DNA from: Prinia subflava
Lineage: Eukaryota > Chordata > Aves > Passeriformes > Cisticolidae
NCBI RefSeq assembly: GCF_021018805.1
Contig: NC_086259.1
Span: 1,426,001-1,490,000 of the forward strand
Length of the DNA: 64,000 bases
Direction: 5' to 3'
Every line of letters starts with the position of its first letter. The stretch's first letter is position 1. The notes beneath the pieces are model-generated. The model was given only the letters and a program-made list of their open reading frames with translations, did not search any database and had not been told where the DNA came from. Positions 10,663 to 22,464 of the stretch are shown here, in pieces. A program made the position numbers and the translations under genes.

Positions 10663-10772
10663 CACCCCGAGCCTGAGCCCGCGCCCAGCCCGAGCCCGGC
10701 GGGAGCTCAGGCCGAGCCCAACGCGAGCCCAGCCCAGCCCAGCCCCAGCCCACCCCGCCCGCCGCCGCAGCC

Positions 10773-10880
10773 ATGGAGGACCCCGAGCCCGCGGGCGCTT
10801 CAGCAGCGCCCGGGCTGAGCTCGCTGCTCCCCCCACGCGAGTTCCTGCGCTCCCGCAAGGGGCAGCTGCTGCTCTCTGAG
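10773..10880 (+). pseudogene. CMTM3: CMTM3 first-exon remnant, unit A
   Basis: From the ATG at 10773, 36 codons read MEDPEPAGAS…LLPPREFLRSRKGQLLLSE. This resembles the N-terminus of vertebrate CMTM3 (acidic/Pro start, LLPAR-F, LKGRLLLAES). CMTM3 follows CKLF in mammals, so position agrees. After codon 36, where the CMTM family normally has its first intron, there is no GT donor. The sequence passes into a CR1 3' end at about 10883. No later CMTM3 exon (MARVEL segments) is found before the next TK2. This is therefore a 5' fragment left by the duplication breakpoint, or an exon interrupted by CR1. Confidence 0.7.
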
Positions 10881-10882
10881 TC

Positions 10883-11038
10883 GGCTGTGGAGTCTCCCTC
10901 TCCGGGGCATTCCAAACCTGCCTGGACATGCTCCTGTGTCACCTGCTCCAGGTGACCCTGCCTGGGCAGGGCTTGGACTGGGTGAACTACAGAGGTCCCT
11001 TCCAGCCCGAAAAATTCTGGGATTCTGTTGGGATTCAA
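10883..11038 (+). mobile_element. CR1 LINE 3' end fused to the CMTM3 remnant, unit A
   Basis: The tract starts GGCTGTGGAGTCTCCCTCTC, continues with CCTGGACATGCTCCTGTG, then GAGGTCCCTTCCAGCCC, and ends in ATTCTGGGATTCTGTTGGGA. This is the typical 3' end of avian CR1 with its ATTCTGTG-like terminal repeat, 5'-truncated as usual, on the plus strand. Confidence 0.85.
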
Positions 11039-11100
11039 CTTGTTACCTAGAAACACACTTTAATACTGCTTCAAGTAGCTTTTTCAGTAGCACTGAGATG

Positions 11101-11175
11101 TGTGCTGGTTTGGGCTGGAGTAGAGTTCATTTTCTTCACAGTGACTAATATGGAGCTCAATTTTGAATGCTTAAA
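11101..11175 (+). mobile_element. Old LTR fragment, unit A
   Basis: The start TGTGCTGGTTTGGGCTGGAG and the following 'agagttcattttcttcacag' resemble the 5' end of a common LTR seen across bird genomes. It is short and diverged, the right edge is unclear, and nothing retroviral follows. The assignment is from memory of the pattern. Confidence 0.4.
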
Positions 11176-13480
11176 AAATGCCTTTCATGTACAGTTAGCC
11201 AGAATTAATTTTGTTGAATTGTTTATGATTGACTTTCATCACCGAAGAAATCCAGAGGAGTGCACGTGGATTAGACTAGAAAAAGCTCAGGAACTAAAAT
11301 ACAAAGATTTACTTTTTGCACAACTAATGGTTGCAATTCTGTCATTTCCTGATTCCAGCAGTGTAGGAGAAACAGAACTTTGCCCAAGGTAACACCAGGG
11401 TACAGGACTGCCTTCAGCTCTGGGTGGATTGTGAGAAATGGGTGTTAGGAACAAAAAGTGTTCACAGGGCTGTGTCCTGACAAGTAACAGTGGCATCCTT
11501 TGGGCTGTAACATTCTCTGTACTAAACCATTGACATTTTCTGTGCCATGCAAATTGTATGTCCATAGTGAAATTAGAATTAAGAACAAACTGCAGGAGAC
11601 TGAGCTTCAATTGTATAGAAGCATTTCCAAAGAAATCGTTCTTTTGGACTCTTAGAGAAGAAAAAGTTGTGAAAGTTTAATAGCAGATGTCAAGAATATC
11701 TGGTATCCCCCCTACAAAGAAGCTGCAATAAGTAAGATAATTACTTAGCACACAAAATCTTACTTTTAAGCTCAAATTCTAAAGATTTACAACAGAGCAG
11801 CCGAATGGCATTCCTGGGATCACAAGCTTTAGTGCTTCATTAGGAAATGCTCTCTGTGCACTTACCATTATTGAGTTGCAGTGATTTAGAAAAGAAACAG
11901 CTCACCAGATGGGAGTAACAGGACAGGAGGTGCAGTTCCTGACTGGGTGTGGTTCTCTCAGTGTAATGCGGTTTAGGCAAACCACAACCCTACAAACGCA
12001 GTGCTGTCCAAAAGCAGCACCATCAGATATTGTTGCAAAGCCCCATAACTGAATGTTTCCATCCTGCACTAAGTGCCTGACAAATGTCTGTACAAAGTGA
12101 TCAAAGTGCTCACGAAGCCTTGCTTGTTCCAGCTAAACCAACCAGAACCAGTAGGGGAAAAACATTCTGTACTTCTGGGATCATTCCCTGAAAATGACCC
12201 CAAAAAGCAATGTGAGAGCAGTCTGAGTGCTGCATTGAAAGGATTCCCTTAAAGGCAACACCCAGAGGGTGAAGCACAAGCGAAGGGCAACTCAGCACTT
12301 CCTTTCACAAGTCCAAGAATGAAACCCCCACTGGTTTTCTCTACGGACTTGCCAAGTACTTACAGGTCATAATAAACTAATAGTGATATAAACCCAAAAA
12401 ACACCTGTGTTTTTCTTTAAAAAAAGAAGTAAAAGAATGCAAACCAATTAAGAAATCAATTCATTTTAGAATTTTTTAGAAATGTTTGAAGAGAGTAATA
12501 GTGTCCCATGCACCCTGTATTTTCACAGCTCCTCAGCTCAGCCAGAGCAGGGCTGGGGATCTCATGAACACAAATAAAATAAGCTCTCTGTGAAAAGCTA
12601 GCTGAAAAAACCCCTTGCAACCTTTCTGCAATCACTTACAAAAACTGTGTTTTGAGGGGTTTTTAAATGTTTTGCAGTGAATTCAGTGGGACTACCAGTG
12701 CACAGTTCTCTTCAGAACTAAGTTATGTTGTGATGTCCTGCAGAGCAGAAAGAACTTCCTGAATTCAATGAACTTGCATTCATGTGGACAAGATTAGAGC
12801 ACAACACCATTTCAAACTGGTTAGATCTGTTTAACAAAGCTATTTTAACTCAATGCACTTCATTTGCTTCCTCCAATAATAAAATAATGAACATCCTGCT
12901 TCTGGTATGAACTGTGTAAAGCCTGGGCAGGAAGGAGTCAATGCCTTGCTGTGCCTCAGGCACCTGATGGCCACTCAGGATGTGCCTGGAAAGGGGAACC
13001 AAGGAGCAGAGGGTAGGGCAGCACCTTCCTGGAGCCACTTTTCTGCTCAGGTCATGGTGCCCACACAGCACAGGGGCACGAGTGGGCAAGAGCCAGAGGG
13101 GCATTGACACCACCCAGGCCTCCGAATGCCCCTGACTCCTGCCAGGGAGGCCCCACCCAAAGGCTCTGCATGGCCCTCAGGGTCACAGCTGACAGAGGAA
13201 GCATTTCCCTGGGGAGGGATACAGCTGTTCCCATGCTAAATGGAATGTCTGCAACCCTCTGAACCTTTTGTTTGGTGGGTACCACCCCAAGGGACCAAGA
13301 GTGGACGTTGACCTGACCAGGGACATCAAAATTCCAACAATCCAGCCTCATTGCTTTGAGATCTTTCCAGTACCTACTCTTACCCTTGCCTGCCATACTT
13401 TGTGGTATTTTTGTATTTGAACAGAAAAGAACCCAAAGAGCTCCACCCCTCCTTTTTACTGCAATTCAATTGTTCAAAAA
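11176..13480. other. Non-coding stretch likely holding the unit junction, no gene recognised
   Basis: This lies between the CMTM3 5' remnant and the TK2 3' flank, two sequences that are not neighbours in other vertebrates. The original duplication junction should therefore be here or in the CR1-flanked edges. Short open frames exist but none has recognisable domains. Unit B lacks 34 bp present here at about 11999-12032. Confidence 0.5.
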
Positions 13481-13800
13481 TCACAGAATCACTGAGGCTG
13501 GAAAATACCTCAGAGGTCATTGAGTCCAGCCTGTAACCAACCACTCTGTCACCCACCCAGAGCACTGAGTGTCACGTCCAGACATCCCCCTGCAGCTGCA
13601 GGGGGTCATTGTGGCTGAAGTGCAGGACCTGGCCCTTGACCCCGCTGGACCTCGTGGCAGTGGCCTTGGCACATCACCCAGCCTGGCCAGGGCCCTCAGC
13701 AGGGCCTTCCCGCCCTCCAGATCCCATTCCAGGCAGTGGGTATCACCCCAGTTAGCCGGGGGTAAACTCAGTGCCCTCCTCCACACCGTCAGTAGAGGTG
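13481..13800 (-). mobile_element. CR1 LINE fragment, unit A
   Basis: The plus strand starts TCACAGAATCACTGAGGCTG and continues with a 'gtcattgagtccagcctgta' type stretch, then the 'aggacctggcccttgacc' and 'tggcacatcacccagcctgg' blocks. This is the reverse complement of a CR1 3' region, with related sequence possibly extending to about 13970. It lies just downstream of the TK2 3' UTR. The open frames through it are repeat-derived. Confidence 0.8.
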
Positions 13801-14219
13801 TGGAGCAGCCCTGGTCCCAGCAAGGGACCCCATTCCCACCAGGGGGATCCCATTCCCACCATTCTGGGCCCGGCCCTCAGCCAGCTCCCATCCCAGCCAA
13901 GGACAGCCCTGGCCAAGCTGGGGCTGCAGCTTCTCCAGGAGATGCCAGGGGAGAGGGGCCCAAAGGCTCTGTGAATTCCAGGGAGGACCTGCCCCTCCTA
14001 ACCCAGCCTGGCTGGGGCTGATCCCGTGGCTGTCCTGGGGTTGTCCCGCCCGTGCCGTGTGCTCACACCCAGGGTGATCTGCTGGGCTCCAGGGCCGGGC
14101 TGGCAGCTCTGTCAAACCAACCTCCCCCTGCACACAGCGGCCACTCGGGGCTGGGTACCCCGTTCACCCCACTCAGAGAAACCTCAGGTACCCTCCTCAG
14201 AGGCCATTGTAATAAACCC

Positions 14220-14225
14220 TTTATT
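14220..14225 (-). terminator. TK2 polyadenylation signal (copy spanning units A/B)
   Basis: TTTATT on the plus strand reads AATAAA on the minus strand, about 320 bp beyond the TK2 stop codon at 14546-14548. This gives a short 3' UTR. Confidence 0.6.
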
Positions 14226-15124
14226 TCAAATTACAAAAACAGTTGTCTTTAGGGGAAAAAAAGAAGACATTAAAGTTACTTCTGGGAAGCAGCAGCAAAG
14301 TGGGAAATGAGGGAAACAGCCGTATTTCAGCTGAACAAAACTGACACAGTAAAACTGATGGAAAACCTAAAAACACAAAGAGAACTGGCTCATGTTCTGT
14401 TCCTGATTGGCATCTGATCATTTCAGAGCTGTAAGTCCATAGCATTCTACAAAGCATAGTGCAAAAACAATAGCCATTATATTTAAATACTAAAAATACT
14501 AACTCAGACTTCAGTAGATGATTTCTGATACAACAGCCACGGGCTTTATAAATGGTGTTGTCTGTTCGGTGGGTTCAGTATTTGGTCCCGGTTTTCTTCG
14601 TACTTCTCAATCATTTTCTGCACGTCATGGTCAGCTCCAATGACCTTGGAAAGAAGATGAAACACTGGAAATAACTGACACCACAGAACTTGGTTTCTCT
14701 TGAGCAGAACAGTACAGAACAGGACTACCAGTGCAGCCAAGCCGGGATACTCCAACAGATCTGCCCAAGCTGCTTTCTGCTGGGAATTTGGCATTCCCTG
14801 AAAGCTACACAGCTGATCCTGCAAGCCATCCCAGTGAACAGCCCCTCAAATTCCACTGCAGAGATGGCAGACCCCACTTTTATGCTCTACACCAACAGCT
14901 GTCACATTTGTCTGAGGCTGTCCTTCTCCAAAGGTTATCAGAAAAGCAGATTTATTTACTTTTACCACTGAACAACACTCCTGTTATTTCAGAAAGCACA
15001 ATCCCCCACATGCCTAATTGGTTATCATTAAAATAATACTCACAAGTACTGGGCAGGAAACTTCAAACAGTGCACGTTTAATGAGCCACTCTTCATAGAG
15101 CTCGTGAATAGCCTCTAAATAGTC

Positions 15125-16358
15125 CTAGAAAAGAGGCACTGGAATAACACCAATGCCCAGGGATGACACACACATTGCAATCTTTATCCATTTGGGAAGC
15201 AGTTAAGAGACACATATAAAAGCCTGCAACACATATCTTCCGCTAACAAAAAAATAAAAAGCATCAGAAGGTTTTTGAGAAATGTTAATTCCCAGTATAA
15301 AGTTTAACTCCAGGAAGACCTCAAAGACACAGCTCACAGAAGCACAGGGCTCTCAGCTCCTTTTAAGATCAAGCAACCATGATGCTCTCCCACAGGTAAA
15401 AGGTGGTTCAAGATTTTTACAGAGGAAAATACTACAAGGTAAGGACAAGAAGGGCAAGGCTGCTAAGAATATGTATGGGGGGCACTTTCTGTGTCAATAC
15501 ATTTCCCTGAAATTCCCAGTTCACTTTCTGGTAACTCAGTTTCCTCTAAAAGCTCTTCTGCCTGCCACCAATTGGTTTTTTGCTTCATGGGGACCACTTC
15601 ACTTTCATAACTGCTCCCCTCCTCTTCAGCAGAGCTGCAAAATAACACAAAAGCTCTTCAAATCCATCACAGGGGATTTATTCTCAAGGCAGGCAAAATT
15701 TCACTGGGCCCAAAATTTAGCTCTTTGCACAGATCTTCTACTGACAATTGCTCCTCCTGAGCCACCCACCCAGAGCTGCAGAGGGAACTGCATTTATGTC
15801 TGCTCAGGCTTTTTTAGAAGCCTTGTGGCATGAAGGGCCGTGCTGTAAACTGGCACAGAAAGTCACTGTTCCATCACCACCATTTGTTTCAAAGCAGATT
15901 CCCAAGCTCACAATTCTCATGGAGTTGCTTCTTTTCAGCCACAGCAGAGACACTTTTCATGCACAAACATCCTGGAGGGAGCAGACTACAAAGTGCCCAG
16001 GAAATCTCAGCACCTGCAAGCCCAGCTATCCGTGCTTCACCTGGTGCTTTTGTGGCATTTAATGGTACAAAGGCAATTGACTTTCACATCTTAGAGAAGA
16101 TTACCAGAGGATTAATACTGCACCTCAAGTCAGCTACAGTGCACTGACTACTACAACAGAACACCTGGGAGAGTCAGCGTGCATGACAGATCATTATTTT
16201 TTAAATAAATCAAAATTCAATACTCAGGGTTTACTTTGCAGTAGAAACAGCTGCACCACATTTTGGCAGTATACTCAGGATACAATTTTAGTATTTAGAC
16301 TGGAATCATTCCATTTTCAAAGCTCATTATAAGCACATATATCAGAGGAACTCCTTAC
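15125..16358. other. TK2 intron 8 and its plus-strand open frames, no gene
   Basis: A 183-codon plus-strand frame (15282-15833), conserved in each unit, lies entirely within this intron. It has no recognisable domain, low compositional coherence and no splice or promoter context. It is best read as chance, kept open because the units are nearly identical. Confidence 0.6.
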
Positions 16359-16438
16359 CAGAGGAATGACTTTTTCCTCTTCCCTGCATCGTGTCTATAG
16401 CCTCTCATAACAAACTTTAGGAGATGGCTGCAAATAAA
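16359..16438 (-). pseudogene. TK2: TK2 exon 8 with nonsense codon (A/B copy)
   Basis: The acceptor (ttccggcag) and donor (gtaagg) are intact. The exon reads VYLQPSPKVCYERL, stop, TRCREEEKVIPL. The frame is fixed on both sides: by the one-base overhang from exon 7 and by the conserved REEEKVIPL before exon 9. Compared with other deoxynucleoside kinases, RT is changed to QP and the two Lys after RL are changed to stop and Thr. This is the only clearly damaged exon. Confidence 0.85.
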
Positions 16439-17019
16439 CTGCCGGAATAAAAAATTTAATAGTTATTTAAAAGCAAAGAAGTAGTTCTTTAAAAGCAAAG
16501 AAGTAACTCACTTCACAAACTACAGAAGGGAAGGATCCTGGCTTGGGTACCACCACTAGACCTCCCCTTTGGCACTGCTGTGGGTCAACCCAGGAACCAC
16601 CCACAAACCCAAGCTGTCTGATGGTGTCCACTTTTATACTGAATAATGTGATTATCTATGAGCCAAGAAACAAGAAGTATTGCTTCTCCCAGAAGGGAAA
16701 CCCACCCACAAACACAGCCCTCCAGAGCCACCAAGATGTTACCTATCAAATCCACTGAAACATCGATGTTGTTCTGGATCCAGTCAAACCATTCACTCAG
16801 GACAGCATAATCCACCTCTGGCATTTTTCCCCTGAACAAACACAAGAGGCACAAATCACTCACTTAGCATCATGCAGAGATCAACTCCAAACTCTCATTT
16901 TGCTCACCAGACCAGAATCCCTCCCCATTTACTCATCATTTATGAAAAGGCCAGCATTATGCCCACCCAAATTGAAGGCCACACAAACCATTGTTCATAA
17001 CATAGAAAGACCAAATCTT

Positions 17020-17045
17020 TTCTCTCTCTCTCTTTTTTTTTTTTT
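17020..17045. repeat. (TC)n-(T)n simple repeat in TK2 intron 6
   Basis: A short TC run followed by a T run, conserved at about 37598-37623 and 58088-58118. Unit C has lost a few bases just after it, near 58150. It has no apparent role. Confidence 0.7.
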
Positions 17046-20000
17046 CAAGTACTCAACGATATTTATTGCTCAGGTTCTTTCTCTGTATCAGTATCAGTTC
17101 AAATCTATCCCAGGGCCTGTCACCAGAAGGGCTGGATTTACTGAGCAGCACCAATAATTCCTTACAGAAGCCACAGTGAAATGCAGCAAAAAATATAATG
17201 TCAATGTGTAGATAAATTTACTCCCACTGTAAGAAATATTTGTGGAAAGAGTAGTGAAATATCCAATATGCTTAACTAGAACTCTGAACTCGGAGCACAG
17301 AATGTTGGAGACAAAGACCCCAAAGTTATCTCCGCAACAATAATAAAGTATCAGGCAACTCAAGTAAAAGGGAGTTACTGAGGACACGTTAAGAATCGCA
17401 TACTATGTTTTTATTAGTGAATCGATTTTCACTTAATACCATATTCTGATTGTCAAATATTACTAATTTTACAGTATCCTCTCTTCAAAACTGGTGACAG
17501 TAACACATACTCCATACTCTTTCCTAAATGCTTCTGCAACATAAAAATTGTAAAAAAGATGGAGTTGGGAGGCTCCTGTGCTCTCCAGCTGAGTAATTAA
17601 GACTAGTTATGCCATTTGAAATAGGACCGAAGAAAAATATTCCACAGATTTCTAAACCAGTCCCCTGACAGCTTGCTTTGGTCATTTGCAAAACTGAGCA
17701 AAAGTAATAAAGCCATTTCCCTAAATATGGAAAAAAGCAAAACCCCCGTTTGCACCACCTCCCCTCTTGATCTGCCATCCAGAAATGGGGTAACACTGGT
17801 CACTGCTGCTCTTCCAACACATCAGTTCTGGGTAGCAGGGATCTACATCAGCCAGACTCTCATTGTGCTACTTTTCTCCAGGACACACGGGGAAACAGGA
17901 AAGTTAAAAGGAACTGGAAATAAGAAAAAGCTCCACTGTTCTTACCCTAAAAGACAGATACCTCCAAGTCAATACTGCACTGACCTGCCCTGCAGACAAC
18001 ACACCTCTGCTTTCCCTGGGAGGACTCTGGCTCAAGATCCATAAAGATACAGGGAATATAAAAGGCACAAAATGATGTTTAAATTTCCAAAGTTTGCTCA
18101 CATTTGACTCCTACCAAGTCACGTTTTTACTGCCTAAGCCCAACACGAGCTGAGCAAGTTTTCTATCATAACTAGTGATGGATTCAGAGGGACACTGAAC
18201 TGCAGAGCTCACCTACGGCACACCCTGCACACTCGTGTGCACACATTTAAAACATACCTAACACAGCCAGATTGACTCATTTTTTAATGTGTCACAAACT
18301 AGCTACTTTCATACATTCCTCAAGCATTCCTTGTTTTATTTATAATCCCTTTAAAACACATCTTTTTCTTTTGGCTTGCTGTTGGTACTATCATTTGCCT
18401 TCTAGCTTGCTGTAACAAAACAAAGCAAATGCCTTTTTTCCAACATTTGAAAAGTGCTGAGGTCACAAAACATCTTAGAGGCCCTTAAAAATTTTATTAT
18501 TATTTAATTAATTCCCAGAGTTGACACAAACAGATTTAGCCTAATAGCAACTAAATCTTTGGGAACAAAGCATTTTGTCTACATTAAAAAGAAATCAGCA
18601 TCTAAAAAGGAGGCTATTCTGGGCTGCTTGCACTGTGTATGGACTGGGATGAATGATGTGAGTCTCTCCCCAGTGCCAAAGGCGGTCCCGCGGCAGAGAG
18701 GGATGACACTCGTGCAGCGTGGGTGACACCTTGTGGCACAAACCGGGTTTGTCCCTCCGGGCCACTGAAAAACCCACTAAAACCCATCTGTCGCAGACAC
18801 TGCTGGCATAAGGTCAGCATCCCAAACAACCAAACAAAACCCTGATTCCTGCACTACCGCAGTTAGTTTGGGGTGGGTGAGTTATACCTAGGGCAGGTAA
18901 TTGCTCTTGCTTTACTCACAGCCTACCAAAGCTCGCAGTCTTTTTTAATCCTGTCAATCCTGATTCTGTGCAAGGGCATAGGACTTGAGTCCCTGCTTGC
19001 AAGAAATGCCAATCCAGGGTGCCAGGCTGGCTAACGCAGCCCAGTTCTCTCCCTCCTGCAGCCTTATTCTTTATATCCTTGTGGTTTTTTACCTGTTCAG
19101 CGTGTGTTTGAGTCAAGCAAGATTCGGGTATTCAGCTGGAGAGCAGATCACTTCAATAGATGGTGTCTAAACAACACTGAGTTCTAAATACTCAGGAGCA
19201 GTGCTGAAAAAGGTTTTCCAGAGTCCTACAGGAAGTGGGCAGCACCACCCATACCAAACACACTGCCACTCCAACACAGAACTGGCAGATTGCACAGGCC
19301 CCTTAAAATGCACACTACCAAAGGAATTATCATTTGATTAGATATACATTTTAAATAATTAATCCAAGAAAATAAAGTAGAAAGCCACATCCCATACCTT
19401 CGATACAAGTTTTCCACAAAAACGTGTTTTGCACTGTGAATCGACCGCTCCATCATCCTTATGGGGGAAATCTGCAACACAGAACTTCACCCTGTACATT
19501 TTCATGCTTGCTTCTCTGCAGACTCAGGTGGCACATAGGAAACACAATTTTCAGAATCTAGTGAGAAACAAACTTCCTTGGAGGGTGGGAACCCCAAAAC
19601 AAACAAGGACTCCTGATCTTACTCTAATTTGTTATTCAGACACCAGCTCAAAGCTAAGTGGGAGCCAACTCAGGGTACAAAACAGCAGCAACCCACTTAG
19701 GATCTGCAGGATAATGGGAACTGTTGCTCCCCAAATAGCTGCTCCATCTCATGCATTGCTGGGTGACAGCACAGGGCTGACATCAGACATTCAAGCAAGG
19801 AAACAGGACTTTAAAAATAAGTAACTGCAGCTGACAGAGCCCTGGCCTCAGCCAGCACTTCATGTGTTCCACCACTACTTCATGTGGGAGCAGGGAGATC
19901 CTCTGACACTCTTGGGCCTGGCAGAGCAACTTCTCACCCAGGTTTCTGCACATTAACAAAGCAAAAATAGCTCCAGCAAGGCTCAAATGACAAAAAAAAG

Positions 20001-21963
20001 CTTAAATTGAAATACAGGGAGATCCTCAGGAATTCTTGAATGAACCTCTCCAACAGAACAGGATTTCTGTGTCTTGGAAAAACACCTCTTCCAAAACCCT
20101 AATGATTATATGTGCCACTTCCATATTTGGCACTGCTAAAAGTCTGCCCTAACACAAGCTTAGAAAACAGAACTTAAGAACAATCAGTAAAATATAAGCA
20201 TGGCATGTAAGACCAGGTCTTGTAATCAGGGAATGGAAGACAGCATAGAATGTAACAAAAGGTGTTTGAAGGAGAAAAGAATGAAGAAATCTTGATAAAA
20301 AAGGCAGGATGTGAAATTTAATTTAAAAAAAAAAAGGAACAAATACAAGGAAAAAAAGGATGTAAACCACCTGAAAAAGCAATAGAAAACGGTAGTGGAA
20401 GTATTTTGCATAAATAGAAGAAGCAATGGCTAAATTTGTTCTAGACAGCACAAAGCAGTACTATGAATTCTAACATAAGGTTACTTGGTGTTTGCCAAAG
20501 ATTCAAAATAATGAAATCACAGACAAGTCACTGACATGAAATGAGGAAGAGATTTGTGCAAGCCGAGCTCCAGAAGTTGTGCCCAAACAGCAGGATCAGT
20601 TTGGGGAAGTTGTGAGCAAGCAGGAGGCAGAAGTTTTACCCCCAGAGCACATGCTGAGCATATCAATGTCTGCCCCACAGAAATCCTTACTCACTGCAGG
20701 AACAAAGAATGAACACACACAGCACCTTAACTCTTGAATACAAGGTTAAAAGGATTTCGCACTCCTAACCACATCTAATTACTCTTAAAATTAAAAGAAG
20801 AAGTTTCCTTACCATGGGCCTGGTGTGCTGCTCCAGCATGGTTAGCTGGACATAGGTCTGCAGAGTTATTCCCCACCTCGATGCATCCTGGTACATTAAG
20901 CCCTGGGGTCAGAGATGGAAGCAGGACAGATGGACACTTGTTAGGACAAACAGCACAACAGGAAGTTTGGGTTATTAGGAAGCTTTTGCCCTACAACAGC
21001 GTTGCTCTAAGAAGCACACTAAAATAGCTGACATCAGGTTTGATTAGAATTAAGTGATCATTTGCTCTCCACAATGGACAGTTAATGTACAATTATGGCC
21101 CTGTCCCTACAGACACTGAGTGGGAGGTTGGTTGAAGTCAGCAGGAATTAGTTACTCTGCACATAGAACAGTCAGAACCAAGTAATGAAAAAAACCCCTA
21201 TCTACTACTCTATTTTTGTGCACTGACAGACTCTCAGTACACCCAGTGCATCCAGATATCATACAGAGTTCTAAGTATGGTCTGGGCCTCAGAAAAGGTT
21301 AACAGGCAGCTGTTCTTCCCAAAGGATCCTCAGAGCAGCTCTCAGGTAGCTGTTCCACTTTCTGACTGCTGCAATTCCACACACACACAGAACTTACAAG
21401 AAACAATCTATCCTGCACAGCAGAGAAAGGATCTCACTCAAAATAAAACATCATTCAGTGTCTGTTGGCTGAGGTGACAAGTTTTAAGCCAGCAGCACAG
21501 CTTCAGCCCACAGGTCTGACCTTCTCCTTTTCTCCCTGCCAAGACCAGACTTTCCCAGTGCTCCGAGGCTGCTGTGGTGTCGTGCAACACGTGCCCCACC
21601 CTTTACTAACAATCAGAAAGGCATCAGCAACTCCTAGGAGGGACAATTTACTCCTCCAGGGGGCCTGTGCTAACACTGATGGTATTTAACACGTGTCAGG
21701 GCAAGTATGGCTTGGGCTGTGTCCACAGGGCGGACCGCAGATCCCTCCTCAGCCACCACGGGGTTTGTGCAGAGGGCTGAGCCCCAAGCACAGCACTGAC
21801 AGCAGGGACCACTTCCAGCACCACGGCAGGGTTGGTGTGCAACTGCAGCTGGGACCCAGGGACAGCCCCGGGGCAACAGTTCCAAGAAGCCTCGGCCACC
21901 CAAAGGTCAACAGAAGCCCTCAACGCCTCACTGAGCTGAATTTTCCTTATCTGCAGCAGCCAC

Positions 21964-22464
21964 AGGATCACAGATTCATACAGTGTTAAGGGGTTGGAAT
22001 GGACCTTAAAAGATCATCCAGTGTCACCCTCTGCCATGGCAGGGACACCTTCCACTGTCCCAGGCTGCTCCCAGCCCCAGTGCCCAACCTGGCCTTGGGC
22101 ACTGCCAGGGATCCAGGGGCAGCCACAGCTGCTCTGGGCACCCTGTGCCAGGGCCTGCCCACCCTCAGAGGAAAGAGTTTCTTCCATACATCCAACCTAA
22201 ACTACTTCTCTTTCAATTTGTCCCCTTTTCCCCTTGTCCTGTCACTGCAGTTCCTGAGGAATTGTCCCTCTCTGGTTTCCCTGCAGCCCCTCAGACCCTG
22301 AAGGAGCTCTGGGGTCTCCACACAAGCTTCCCCTCTCAGGCTGAGCAGCCCCAGCTCTCCCAGCCTGGCTCCACAGGGGAGGTGCTCCAGCCCCCTCAGC
22401 ACCTCCGTGGCCTCCTCTGGACTCGCTCCAACAGCTCCATGTCCTTCTTATGTTGGGGGCACCA
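21964..22464 (-). mobile_element. CR1 LINE 3' fragment, unit B
   Basis: This is the same element as at 745-1245 at the homologous position, in TK2 intron 4. It is nearly identical, so it was present before duplication. Confidence 0.8.

Larger units (their letters stand above)
1..21218 (+). repeat. Tandem segmental duplication, unit A
   Basis: This is the first of at least four head-to-tail copies of a unit of about 20.5 kb. Its first bases recur at 21219, 41797 and 62287, and collinear identity with the next units continues throughout, introns and repeats included. It is the longest copy, mainly because of a 783-bp insertion event at 9243-10025 that the other copies lack. Without that event its length is about 20.4 kb. 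The phase chosen for the boundary is arbitrary; the true duplication junction is more likely between the CMTM3 remnant (10880) and the TK2 3' flank (about 14200). Confidence 0.97.

Noticed and set aside
15282..15833. 183-codon plus-strand open frame in TK2 intron 8
   Set aside because: No domain, promoter or splice context. Its presence in all units follows from the recent duplication and is not evidence of selection.
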